From Khoudiadiopia massiliensis (GTDB taxonomy: Bacteria > Bacillota > Clostridia > Tissierellales > Peptoniphilaceae), in assembly GCA_900290095.1 (NCBI GenBank), contig OKQS01000005.1:26300-90299 (forward strand): a stretch of DNA of 64,000 bases, given 5' to 3'. Each line of letters opens with the position of its first letter. Within the stretch, counting starts at the first letter, position 1. The notes below the pieces were generated by a model that saw only the letters and a program-made list of their open reading frames with translations, was not told where the DNA came from and did no database searches. Below are positions 51,712-60,100 of this stretch, piece after piece. A program made the translations under genes and the position numbers.

Positions 51712-52803
51712 ATGAATTTTGAAAACCTTATTAATACACCGACTAAAAGAGGTGTGTTATTAAATTTAATAAAAAACAAATATTCAACCAGGGTAGAACT
51801 TGCAAAGCAGTTAGACGTTACTACAGCTGCAATGACCAATATATCAAAGGAACTCATTGATAATGATATTTTGGTTGAGAGTGGAGAGATACAGGATGGG
51901 AAGGTCGGAAGGCGGCAGAAAAGATTAACGCTGTCATCAAGCGCTTTTTATTCGATAGGTTTGGAAATTACCCTGACTGATGCAAGGCTTATATTTATCA
52001 ATGCCAAACTAAGTATTATTTTTGAAAAAACGTGGTCATTTGAAATTTTTGATGAAAAAGTTTTGAATTCAATAATAGAAGTAATAAATAAAGTATGCTT
52101 AAAAATTGATCGGTCAAAAATTTTGGGCGTAGGTCTGCTATTACAAGGAGCTGTTCAGAATGGAGGCTCTATTAGTATGCCTATTAAAGACATAAAGCAA
52201 AAATTAGAATTCTCTATTAATCAGGAAGTTTTCATCTGTAACAATATTAGAGGGCTTGCTATTGTCGAGAGTTTTTTGGAAAAGAGTACGGATAATTTTC
52301 TGCTTGTAAAATATGGTCCGGGAATTGGTGGAGTTATTTCTGTAAATGGAAATGTTCTTGAAGGTAAACACAATAAAGCCGGTGAAATAGGCCATATTGA
52401 GTGGAATCCAAACTCTAAATATACTTGTCCGATTTGTCATAAAAGAGGATGCTTGGAAAGTGAAATCCATTTTAGAAATTTAAATTCTCCAATACCATAT
52501 ACAAATGAAAATAATTCTGTTAATAAAAAGAAAGATATTTTAAAAAGCAATAGAGAATTATTAAATAAATATATATTTGAATTAGGTAAGGCAATTTCTT
52601 TTGCAGTGGAATTGATAGATCCGGATTCATTAATTATCGCAGGTTTGGTTTTTACTGATGACTCTATGTACAAATATTTGACGGATGTTGTAACGAAATT
52701 TTCTAATAGTATTTGTGAAGAAGACATCCGAAGAATAAACAACTATGAGGAAAAATCTTCAAAAGCTTCAGCTATTATTGTTCTGTCTGAAAAGCTTAAA
52801 TAG
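51712..52803 (+). CDS. ROK family transcriptional regulator
   Basis: A 363-residue ROK protein. The N-terminal winged helix has STRVELAKQLDVTTAAMTNIS with the wing GRRQKRL. The ROK domain carries YGPGIGGVISV, AGEIGHIEW and the zinc-binding CPICHKRGC. It closes the sulfoquinovose locus and may sense sulfoquinovose or a sulfo-sugar. No clear operator for it was identified. Confidence 0.9.
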   Translation: MNFENLINTPTKRGVLLNLIKNKYSTRVELAKQLDVTTAAMTNISKELIDNDILVESGEIQDGKVGRRQKRLTLSSSAFYSIGLEITLTDARLIFINAKLSIIFEKTWSFEIFDEKVLNSIIEVINKVCLKIDRSKILGVGLLLQGAVQNGGSISMPIKDIKQKLEFSINQEVFICNNIRGLAIVESFLEKSTDNFLLVKYGPGIGGVISVNGNVLEGKHNKAGEIGHIEWNPNSKYTCPICHKRGCLESEIHFRNLNSPIPYTNENNSVNKKKDILKSNRELLNKYIFELGKAISFAVELIDPDSLIIAGLVFTDDSMYKYLTDVVTKFSNSICEEDIRRINNYEEKSSKASAIIVLSEKLK

Positions 52804-52851
52804 TTTTAGTTCAAATATTCAATTGAAAATACCCCCATGCACCCCGGCACA

Positions 52852-52880
52852 TTGACAAAACAGGAAACGTTTGCTAAACT
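52852..52880 (+). promoter_or_regulatory. Promoter with cre-like site of the adenine deaminase operon
   Basis: TTGACA (52852-52857), a 17-base spacer and TAAACT (52875-52880). AGGAAACGTTTGCT (52862-52875), inside the spacer, keeps the core CG and flanking A and T of a cre site. The transcript would have a leader of over 350 bases before the first start codon. Confidence 0.65.
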
Positions 52881-52978
52881 TTTCACATAAGTAACGGTAA
52901 ACGAAAGCCCAATACAGGGCCAAGTTTTAAAGGAGCATTCAGCCCCTGATGCCGCGAAACCCATTGACAGGGGGGTCC

Positions 52979-53074
52979 ATGATTGTGGATCAAAATAGAA
53001 TACCAAAACTCGTCAAAGATATAATTAGGGGCCGGGAGACCTCACTAAATAATTATATCTTTTTTTATTCTTAG
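52979..53074 (+). CDS. Possible 31-codon leader peptide spanning the terminator
   Basis: ATG 52979 follows a GGGGGG ribosome-site-like run at 52970-52975 and opens a frame of 31 codons beginning MIVDQNRIPKLVKD and ending NYIFFYS, stop at 53072-53074. It covers the whole terminator stem at 53015-53062, so ribosomes on it would prevent the hairpin from folding. No homologue is known to me; chance is possible. Confidence 0.35.
   Translation: MIVDQNRIPKLVKDIIRGRETSLNNYIFFYS
53015..53067 (+). terminator. Intrinsic terminator within the leader (attenuator)
   Basis: AAAGATATAATTA (53015-53027) and TAATTATATCTTT (53050-53062) pair perfectly over 13 positions, with an inner GGGG/CCTC pairing and a run of Ts to 53067. 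It lies downstream of the promoter at 52852 and before the first deaminase gene, so it can act as an attenuator. Confidence 0.85.
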
Positions 53075-53249
53075 GCATTTTTACAAGCAGCCCGGCAGTT
53101 ACTCTATTTTTGAGTTTGTGTAAAGCCGGAAACAAGCGATATGCCGATTCGAAAGCACAAATGAAATAGAAATTCGACATGTGCATTTGCAGGACGGGAA
53201 GCCTGACCGGCATTTTTGGGATGCACAATAAATATAAATGGAGGTAAAG

Positions 53250-55037
53250 ATGGAAAGGACAGTAGAAAATCTAAAATTACTCGTAAGAGCAGGCAAGGGC
53301 GAAATTCCCGCCGACATGGTGGTTAAAAACGGAAAACTCATTAACGTAATGACCGGCGAGATCTATCCTGCAGATCTGGCCGTTTACAAGGACACCATAG
53401 TGGCAATGGGGGATGTTGAAGACTACATAGGACCTGACACGGAAATAATCGATGCCAAAGGCAAGTACCTCTCACCTGGCCTCATTGACGGCCACATTCA
53501 CATTGAGTGCAGCAAACTCAGCATGACCAGCTTTGCCAAGGCAGTGGTTCCAAGGGGAACAACAAGCTTAGTCTCATCACTCGACCAGTATATCGCGGTC
53601 TCAGGGCTTGAAGGTTTGAAAGAAGTCATGGAAGAAATCAAGGGCCTGCCCCTAAATCTCTTCTGGGGAGCTCCATATAAAACGCCCTACACAATTCCAA
53701 AATCCACCGTATCCTTCAACTTCACACCCGAAGTCCACGAAGAGGTCCAGAAGTGGAAGCAGTGCGTCGGAGTTTGGGAAACCGTAACAGAATCGGTCAC
53801 CGAAGAAGATCCGGATACATTGGGAGCCCTGGAACTGGGATTCAAGAACAGGCTGCCAATCCTGGGCTGCGCCCCCATGGCAAGAGGAAAGGCCTTGAAT
53901 TCCTACCTGTCAGCAGGAGTTAGACTGGATCACGAGTCATATGACCATGAAGAAGTCCTGGAAAAGATGCGCAAAGGCATGAATATGGTAATCCGTGAAT
54001 CCTCGGTAACCCACTTTTTGGCTGAAAACATCAAAGCCGTAACCGAGGTCAATCCCGCATTGGCAAGAAGAGTTAGCTTCTGCACGGACGACGTCACAGC
54101 AACAGACGTAATAGAAAAGGGCCACTTGGACAATGTCGTAAGGCTGGCAATGAAGGCCGGGGTAGACCCCATGACTGCAATCCAGATGGGCTCAATAAAC
54201 AGCGCCGAGGCCTATAGGATCGACCACTTGGTAGGATCCCTGTCAATAGGCAGGTTGGCCGATATCCTTATTATTGATTCGCCCGAGGAGTTTAACGTTG
54301 AGGCCGTCATAAGCAGGGGAAAACTGGTTGCAAGAGACCACAAGATCATCTACAAACTGGATCCGCCTGAAAGAAGCGATGTGCTGAAAAATACAATGAA
54401 GTGCAAAAAGACCACAAAAGAAGACTTTGAGTACAAAGTTGATATAAAGAATGGCAAGGCAAAAGTATTGGCAATGAACCTGACAGGCCCGGGACCCTTC
54501 GTAAGAAAGCGCAGGGACGTGGAGTTGGACGTTGTTGACGGCGTAGTACAGCCCGACACTGAAAATGACGTGGCCATGGTTTCCGTCCTTGAGAGGTTCG
54601 GAAGAAACGGCAACAAGTCATTGGGATTCGCATCAGGTTGGACCCTGAAGAAGGGTGCCATGGCATCAAGCGCCGCTCCGGATGATAACAATATCGTAGT
54701 ATTGGGAGTCAGCGCTGAGGATATGTCAATAGCTGTAAACTACCTTATAGATCAGGGTGGCGGACAAGTCATAGTTTGCGACGGAGAGATTTTGGATTTC
54801 CTGCCCCTGCCTGTAGGCGGAATAGTAAGCGACCTTGATCCGGAAGAAGTTTCAAGACGTGAGATTAAGCTTAATCAGGTGGCAAAGGACCTGGGCTGCA
54901 TGCTGCCAGAGCCCCTGATGTACATGTTCTTCCTGCCCATAACTTCAATACCTGATTTTGCCATCACGGATGTGGGCCCGGTCGACTATCTCAACCTGAG
55001 CACCTATGAGCCCGTTCTCGAGCTTATTGAAAAATAA
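53250..55037 (+). CDS. Adenine deaminase family protein, divergent paralogue
   Basis: A 595-residue amidohydrolase of the Ade family with the usual C-terminal domain. The HIH motif (His82, His84 in LIDGHIHIE), Glu177 (GVWETV), His228 (LDHES) and Asp280 are kept. But the third metal histidine of GH(A/S)P is cysteine here (GCAP, Cys207), the DPHEI stretch is replaced by SLDQY, SDDR-x-P is changed to CTDDVTA, and the C-terminal HDSHN is replaced by APDDNN. It may bind another substrate or be altered in activity. ATG 53250 follows TGGAGGTAAAG. The ATG at 53238 belongs to that ribosome site. Confidence 0.85.
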   Translation: MERTVENLKLLVRAGKGEIPADMVVKNGKLINVMTGEIYPADLAVYKDTIVAMGDVEDYIGPDTEIIDAKGKYLSPGLIDGHIHIECSKLSMTSFAKAVVPRGTTSLVSSLDQYIAVSGLEGLKEVMEEIKGLPLNLFWGAPYKTPYTIPKSTVSFNFTPEVHEEVQKWKQCVGVWETVTESVTEEDPDTLGALELGFKNRLPILGCAPMARGKALNSYLSAGVRLDHESYDHEEVLEKMRKGMNMVIRESSVTHFLAENIKAVTEVNPALARRVSFCTDDVTATDVIEKGHLDNVVRLAMKAGVDPMTAIQMGSINSAEAYRIDHLVGSLSIGRLADILIIDSPEEFNVEAVISRGKLVARDHKIIYKLDPPERSDVLKNTMKCKKTTKEDFEYKVDIKNGKAKVLAMNLTGPGPFVRKRRDVELDVVDGVVQPDTENDVAMVSVLERFGRNGNKSLGFASGWTLKKGAMASSAAPDDNNIVVLGVSAEDMSIAVNYLIDQGGGQVIVCDGEILDFLPLPVGGIVSDLDPEEVSRREIKLNQVAKDLGCMLPEPLMYMFFLPITSIPDFAITDVGPVDYLNLSTYEPVLELIEK

Positions 55038-55089
55038 AAATGAAAAACAAAGCATAAGCAAGTAAACAATAGAAAAGCAGGTGAAGGTT

Positions 55090-56823
55090 ATGACAAAAGA
55101 GCAATTGAAAAAACTGATAGAAGTCGCTTCAGGTCGCCAAAAAGCCGACCTGGTAATTAAGAACTGCAAGATTGTTGACGTGTATAACCATGGAATAATA
55201 GAAGGGGACGTCGCCATTTGCGACGGACTCATTGCCGGAGTTGGGGAATATGAGGGAGAAAAAGAGATTGACGCTAAGGGTCAATATGCCGCACCGGGCT
55301 TCATTGACGGCCATATCCATATCGAATCATCCTATACTAGCCCCGAGGAATTGGGCAGGCTCTCAGTTCCCTGCGGTACAACAACTATAATCGCAGACCC
55401 CCACGAGATAGTGAACGTCTGTGGACTTGACGGCATGGAATATATGCTCAAGGCAGCAGAGAATACAGCCCTTGACATAAAATACATGCTCCCCTCATGT
55501 GTGCCGGCCACTCCATTTGAACATTCGGGAGCCATAATTGATGCTCAGGCCATGAAGAAGGTTATAGAAAATGAGAATATCCTGGGCCTGGGTGAGTTCA
55601 TGAACTATCCCGGAGTAATTGCCGGAACTGAGGATGTCCTTGATAAGCTAATGGTTGCCTATGACAATAAGAAGCTAATTGACGGCCACAGCCCCAATGT
55701 TTTCGGCAAGGATCTGGGTGCCTATGCAGCAGCAAGAATCCACACGGACCACGAGTGCTCAACCGTTAAGGAAATGAATGACAGAATTTCAAGAGGCCTC
55801 TATATCCTCATGAGACAAGGCTCAGCCTGCCATGACCTGGAAAATCTCTTAAAGGGCTTGACAACCGAAAACAGCAGGAGATGCCTCCTCTGCTCGGATG
55901 ATAGGCAGCCCAAGACCATACTTGAACTTGGACACCTGGACGACCACCTGAGAATTTGTGTAAGAAACGGGGTAGACCCCATAACGGCAATCCAGATGGC
56001 CAGCTTGAACGCAGCTGAATGCTACAGGCTGGAAGACAGGGGAGCCATAGCCCCGGGTCTCCATGCTGATATTGTCCTCTTCAACAATCTCGAGGAATTC
56101 AGGGTAAGCCGGGTCCTCATAAAGGGTCAGGAAGTCGCAAAAGACGGCAAATACCTCTTGCCAATGAAGAAGCACAGCATTGACAAGGTCAGGGGCCACT
56201 TCAAGGTCAAAGACTTCTCTAAGGAAAAACTAAAACTCCATCTCACATCTAACAAGGTCAACACCATTGACGTCCTCCCGGGCGGAGTATTGACAGCCAA
56301 GGGTCAGGCGGAAATCAAACTTGATGATGAAGGAAACTTTGTCTATGACGAGAATCAGGATATATGCAAGGTAACCGTGGTTGAGAGACACCAAGGGACC
56401 GGAAATGTTGCTGTGGGACTCCTAAGAAACTACGGGATAAAGCAAGGGGCCATAGCGGTTTCCATTGCCCACGATTCCCACAACATAATAGCTGTCGGGG
56501 TCAATGACGATGACATTGAATGCGCTATTAAAGAGCTGATCAAGCAGGAAGGCGGGATTGTCCTGGTTAAAGACGGACAAGTCCTGGATTCCATGCCCAT
56601 GCCCATAGCCGGCATAATGAGCGATCAGAGCGGAGAATGGGTCAATGAGAAGCTTAGCTCAATCCATCAAAAGGCCCATGAAGTACTTAAGGTAAACGAA
56701 AACTTGGAACCGGTAATGGTTCTGACCTTCATGTCCCTGGCAGTAATACCGGAAATCAAGCTGACCGATATGGGACTCTTTGACGTAACAAAATTTGATT
56801 TCATTGATTTGGAAGTAAAGTAA
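55090..56823 (+). CDS. ade: Adenine deaminase
   Basis: A 577-residue adenine deaminase, which turns adenine into hypoxanthine and ammonia. All marks are present: DGHIHIESS, DPHEIVNVCG, GLGEFMNYPG, DGHSPNVFGKDL, TDHEC, CSDDRQP and, in the C-terminal domain, SIAHDSHNI. The start is ATG 55090, with GTGAAGG before it. It follows the divergent paralogue by 52 bases. With xanthine dehydrogenase and permease genes, it feeds a purine fermentation path. Confidence 0.94.
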   Translation: MTKEQLKKLIEVASGRQKADLVIKNCKIVDVYNHGIIEGDVAICDGLIAGVGEYEGEKEIDAKGQYAAPGFIDGHIHIESSYTSPEELGRLSVPCGTTTIIADPHEIVNVCGLDGMEYMLKAAENTALDIKYMLPSCVPATPFEHSGAIIDAQAMKKVIENENILGLGEFMNYPGVIAGTEDVLDKLMVAYDNKKLIDGHSPNVFGKDLGAYAAARIHTDHECSTVKEMNDRISRGLYILMRQGSACHDLENLLKGLTTENSRRCLLCSDDRQPKTILELGHLDDHLRICVRNGVDPITAIQMASLNAAECYRLEDRGAIAPGLHADIVLFNNLEEFRVSRVLIKGQEVAKDGKYLLPMKKHSIDKVRGHFKVKDFSKEKLKLHLTSNKVNTIDVLPGGVLTAKGQAEIKLDDEGNFVYDENQDICKVTVVERHQGTGNVAVGLLRNYGIKQGAIAVSIAHDSHNIIAVGVNDDDIECAIKELIKQEGGIVLVKDGQVLDSMPMPIAGIMSDQSGEWVNEKLSSIHQKAHEVLKVNENLEPVMVLTFMSLAVIPEIKLTDMGLFDVTKFDFIDLEVK

Positions 56824-56872
56824 TAAGTGACACTAATTGACACGGAAGTAAATTAACAGGGAGGAACCATTG

Positions 56873-58453
56873 ATGGGCGATAATACAAAGGCAAGTCACT
56901 TTAAAGTGCCTCTTTTCAGAAAAGGGGACTTCGGCGGGGTGGTATATCTGGTTTCCAATAACATTGTCAACTACGTTATTGTAATCGCAACTCTTTCCGG
57001 AGTCCTCGGCTGGCCCGATAATATTGTATACGGAAGGGTTATACCGGGCATGTCCATAGGCCTTATGGCCGGCTGTTTCTACTATGCTTACATGGGCTAT
57101 AAATTGATGAAGAAGGAGCAGAGGACAGACCTGGCGGCCCTGCCGTCAGGAGTTTCGACCACTGCCATGTTTGTAATCCTATATGGGGTTATAATGCCCC
57201 TCCATTTCGCCATCGGAGATCCTGAAATTGCCTGGTCGGCAGCTGTAGCAGCTTGCTTTATCGGCGGGTTTGTTGAGTTCCTGGGCGGATTTGTAGGAAA
57301 GTGGATCAAGGCTAAATTACCGCGTGCAGCCCTGCTGGGTACAGTTTCAGGGGTTGCCTTTATATGGATGGCAACACAGGGCGTTTTTGATGCCTTTGCC
57401 GATCCCGTTATAGGCTTTCCCGTTTTAATCATTGGTATGTTGGGGCTTTTCGGGGGCTATATGTTCCCGGGAAAAATCCCGCCATTCGTTGTCGCTATAG
57501 TCGGCGGCGTTATTTACGCATTTGCCCTGGGCAGGACCAGCTTCGACTTCACTGGAATTGGTTTCTATTTCCCAGATCCGGAAAATACTATTGAAGGCCT
57601 GATCAACGGCTTTGCATATATTGTGCCCTATCTGACCGTGGTCATTCCGGTCGAGATATATAACTTTATTGAAACCATGGACAATGTTGAGTCTGCCAAT
57701 GCTGCCGGCGACAATTACTCTGTAAAAGAAGCCCAGCATGCTGACGGAATCTTTACCATGATATCAGCCCTGCTTGGCGGAGTTATCCCCAACACTGTAT
57801 GGCTGGGGTATCCAGGACTTAAGCAGACCGGAGCCGGAATAGGCTATTCGATCATTTCCGGAATAATCCTGGGCTTGGCGGGAATCTTCGGCATTTTCAG
57901 CTTACTTATAAGCGTTATGCCTCCATCGGTTGCAGCAATCACATATCTGTGGTGCGCCATTGTTATGGTGGCCCAGGCCTTTAAGGAATGTAAGGTCAAG
58001 CACTATGCGGCCATAGGAGTTGCCATGGTTCCCCCGGTAGCGGATTTCCTCTTTTCACAGATCACGGGATCAATCGGTGCTACTGCCAATGTTTTCACAG
58101 AAGTTTTATCATCAGGCCTTGAAGGTTATTCTGCAAAAGTCACCAACGCTCTCATGACAAACGGGGTTATGTGGAACGGCGTGGCAGGAGTCAAGTCGGG
58201 ATCTATAGTTATTGGAATGATTTTGGGAGCTATTACAGCTTTCATAATAGATAAAAGGCTGGATAAGGTTGCCATAGTCTGTATGGTTGGGGCTGTTCTT
58301 TCAGGAACAGGTTTTATACATTCAGCACAATTGGGCTTCTATCCTACATCTCCTTACGCAATCTCCTATTTTATAGTGGGAGTCATATGCTTCATGCTCC
58401 ACAAGTCAAACGGCAAGCTCATTGAAGAGCAGGATGATTTCGATTATTGCTGA
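56873..58453 (+). CDS. NCS2 family purine/nucleobase permease
   Basis: A 526-residue membrane protein with about 12-14 spans, of the xanthine/uracil/vitamin C permease group. ALPSGVSTTAMFVILYGV, PRAALLGTVSGVAFIWMA and VPVEIYNFIETMDNVESANA are recognised blocks. Placed behind two adenine deaminase family genes, it most likely imports adenine, hypoxanthine or a related base. ATG 56873 follows GGGAGGAACC. Confidence 0.88.
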   Translation: MGDNTKASHFKVPLFRKGDFGGVVYLVSNNIVNYVIVIATLSGVLGWPDNIVYGRVIPGMSIGLMAGCFYYAYMGYKLMKKEQRTDLAALPSGVSTTAMFVILYGVIMPLHFAIGDPEIAWSAAVAACFIGGFVEFLGGFVGKWIKAKLPRAALLGTVSGVAFIWMATQGVFDAFADPVIGFPVLIIGMLGLFGGYMFPGKIPPFVVAIVGGVIYAFALGRTSFDFTGIGFYFPDPENTIEGLINGFAYIVPYLTVVIPVEIYNFIETMDNVESANAAGDNYSVKEAQHADGIFTMISALLGGVIPNTVWLGYPGLKQTGAGIGYSIISGIILGLAGIFGIFSLLISVMPPSVAAITYLWCAIVMVAQAFKECKVKHYAAIGVAMVPPVADFLFSQITGSIGATANVFTEVLSSGLEGYSAKVTNALMTNGVMWNGVAGVKSGSIVIGMILGAITAFIIDKRLDKVAIVCMVGAVLSGTGFIHSAQLGFYPTSPYAISYFIVGVICFMLHKSNGKLIEEQDDFDYC

Positions 58454-58460
58454 TGTTGAA

Positions 58461-58499
58461 TCTAAGAGCAATTGAGCTCTTTGCTCAATTGCTCTTATT
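58461..58499 (+). terminator. Intrinsic terminator after the NCS2 permease gene
   Basis: AAGAGCAATTGAGC and GCTCAATTGCTCTT pair perfectly over 14 positions around TCTTT, followed by ATTT. It ends the deaminase/permease operon. Confidence 0.85.
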
Positions 58500-58578
58500 T
58501 ACACAATCAGTTATAGTTATATTGTGTAGAAATTGTTAAAGGCACTGAATAAATTTAAATAGAAGGAGCGTGATATTA

Positions 58579-60087
58579 TTGGAAGAACTTTTGCGCATGG
58601 AGAACATAAGCAAACGTTTTGGTGATTTTTATGCCAATCGCGGAGTTAATTTGTCCATTGCCAAGGGAGAAGTTCATACCCTTCTGGGAGAGAATGGGGC
58701 CGGGAAATCCACCCTCATGAACATTCTGATAGGCCTTTATCAGCCCACCGAGGGGAAAATTTTTCTCAATGGCAAAGAGGTCAAGATTGAATCACCCAGC
58801 CAGGCCGTAAAGCTTGGGATAGGAATGGTTCATCAGCACTTTATGTTGGTCGAGGCTATGACCGTATTTGAAAACATGATACTGGGGGACAGGAATTCAA
58901 GCGGGCTCTTTATTGATAAGGAAGCCAGGCGTAAGGAAATCCTTGAGCTCTCGGAGAAATACGGTCTTGATGTGGAGTTGGATAAGCTGATTACCGAGAT
59001 ATCAGTTGGTGCCCAGCAAAGAGTTGAAATTTTGAAGGCCCTTTATCGAGGAGCCGAGCTCCTTATTCTTGACGAGCCGTCGGCTGCCCTGACAGATATT
59101 GAGGTCGAGGGCCTGTTCGACATTATGAACAAGCTTGTCGACGAGGGTAAGTCCATAATATTTATCAGCCATAAGATGCGTGAGGTTTTACATATTTCCG
59201 ACCGCATCACGATCCTGAGGGCCGGGGAAGTCGTCACAACCGTAGATGCCAAGGGCGTTACGGGCCAGTCGCTGGCAAATATGATGATTGGCAGGGAGCT
59301 TTCTCAATCAAAATACGAGAAGAAGGATCCCAGCAAAAACACGGCTATCTCATTGGAAAACGTTGACTTTAATAAGACATCAAAGCATGCTGGCCTTAAT
59401 GACGTAAGCTTTTCCGTCGGCAGGGGAGAGATTGTTGGTATTGCAGGCGTTGACGGCAACGGGCAGACCCAGTTGGCCCAGCTCCTGACCGGCCTACTGT
59501 CTCCCGAAAGCGGAGAATTTAAGCGTAAGGGTCAGAAGATAGCGGTCTTCAGCCCGCAAGCCTCTATCGAGGACAATGTTGCTCTCATTCCTGAGGACAG
59601 GAACCTCCAGGGTCTCATTGGAGACATGTCGGTTTCAGATAACCTTGTTCTTAAAGACACGGATGATGACAGGTTCTCATCTAAGAAGGGCTTGTTGCTA
59701 AAAAAGAAGGCCATAGCCGATTATGCTCAGAAGATGATTGAAAAGTACGATATCCGCTGCCAGTCGGCCGACCAGGAAGCCAGAAGCCTTTCCGGCGGCA
59801 ACCAGCAGAAGATAATCCTGGCCCGTGAGCTTGAGTCAGATCCGGATGTTCTGATTGCGGTCCATCCCACCAGGGGCCTCGATATTGGTGCCACCAGATT
59901 TGTCCATGACCAGATGATTGCGGCCAGAGACAGGGGAGTGGGAATACTTTTGATCAGTGCGGACTTTGATGAAATACTTGAGATGTCGGACCGGATTTTG
60001 GTTCTTTTTGAGGGTCAGATCATGGGAGAGTTCCCCGGTAAGAATCCCCCAATTGAAGAAATCAGTTTGGCCATGACGGGCAAGTGA
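58579..60087 (+). CDS. BMP-type nucleoside ABC transporter ATP-binding protein
   Basis: A 502-residue ATPase with two ABC cassettes, of the YufO/NupA type that works with BMP-family binding proteins. The first cassette has GENGAGKST, ISVGAQQRVEI and LILDEPSAAL. The second has GVDGNGQTQ, LSGGNQQKI and VHPTRGLDIGA. I place the start at TTG 58579, 10 bases after AGAAGGAG. ATG 58597 is the alternative. It heads the operon with two permeases and the lipoprotein. Confidence 0.92.
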   Translation: MEELLRMENISKRFGDFYANRGVNLSIAKGEVHTLLGENGAGKSTLMNILIGLYQPTEGKIFLNGKEVKIESPSQAVKLGIGMVHQHFMLVEAMTVFENMILGDRNSSGLFIDKEARRKEILELSEKYGLDVELDKLITEISVGAQQRVEILKALYRGAELLILDEPSAALTDIEVEGLFDIMNKLVDEGKSIIFISHKMREVLHISDRITILRAGEVVTTVDAKGVTGQSLANMMIGRELSQSKYEKKDPSKNTAISLENVDFNKTSKHAGLNDVSFSVGRGEIVGIAGVDGNGQTQLAQLLTGLLSPESGEFKRKGQKIAVFSPQASIEDNVALIPEDRNLQGLIGDMSVSDNLVLKDTDDDRFSSKKGLLLKKKAIADYAQKMIEKYDIRCQSADQEARSLSGGNQQKIILARELESDPDVLIAVHPTRGLDIGATRFVHDQMIAARDRGVGILLISADFDEILEMSDRILVLFEGQIMGEFPGKNPPIEEISLAMTGK

Positions 60088-60100
60088 GAGGAGAATACAT

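Larger units (their letters stand above)
52887..53249 (+). promoter_or_regulatory. Long structured 5' leader RNA of the adenine deaminase operon
   Basis: The leader holds several consecutive small hairpins: GCCCAATACAGGGC, then GCATTCAG with CTGATGC, then CCC with GGG around ATTGACA, and TCCATGATTGTGGA. After them comes an intrinsic terminator at 53015-53067. In the second half TGTGCAT (53181-53187) pairs with ATGCACA (53221-53227) just before the ribosome site GGAGG. I do not recognise a known riboswitch class, including purine types. The layout of folded region plus terminator points to attenuation control. Confidence 0.55.

Noticed and set aside
52887..53249. Known purine (guanine/adenine) riboswitch before the deaminases
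   Set aside because: The conserved TATA..ATGG..GTTTCTACC-like three-way-junction core of purine aptamers is not found. The region is reported as an unclassified leader instead.
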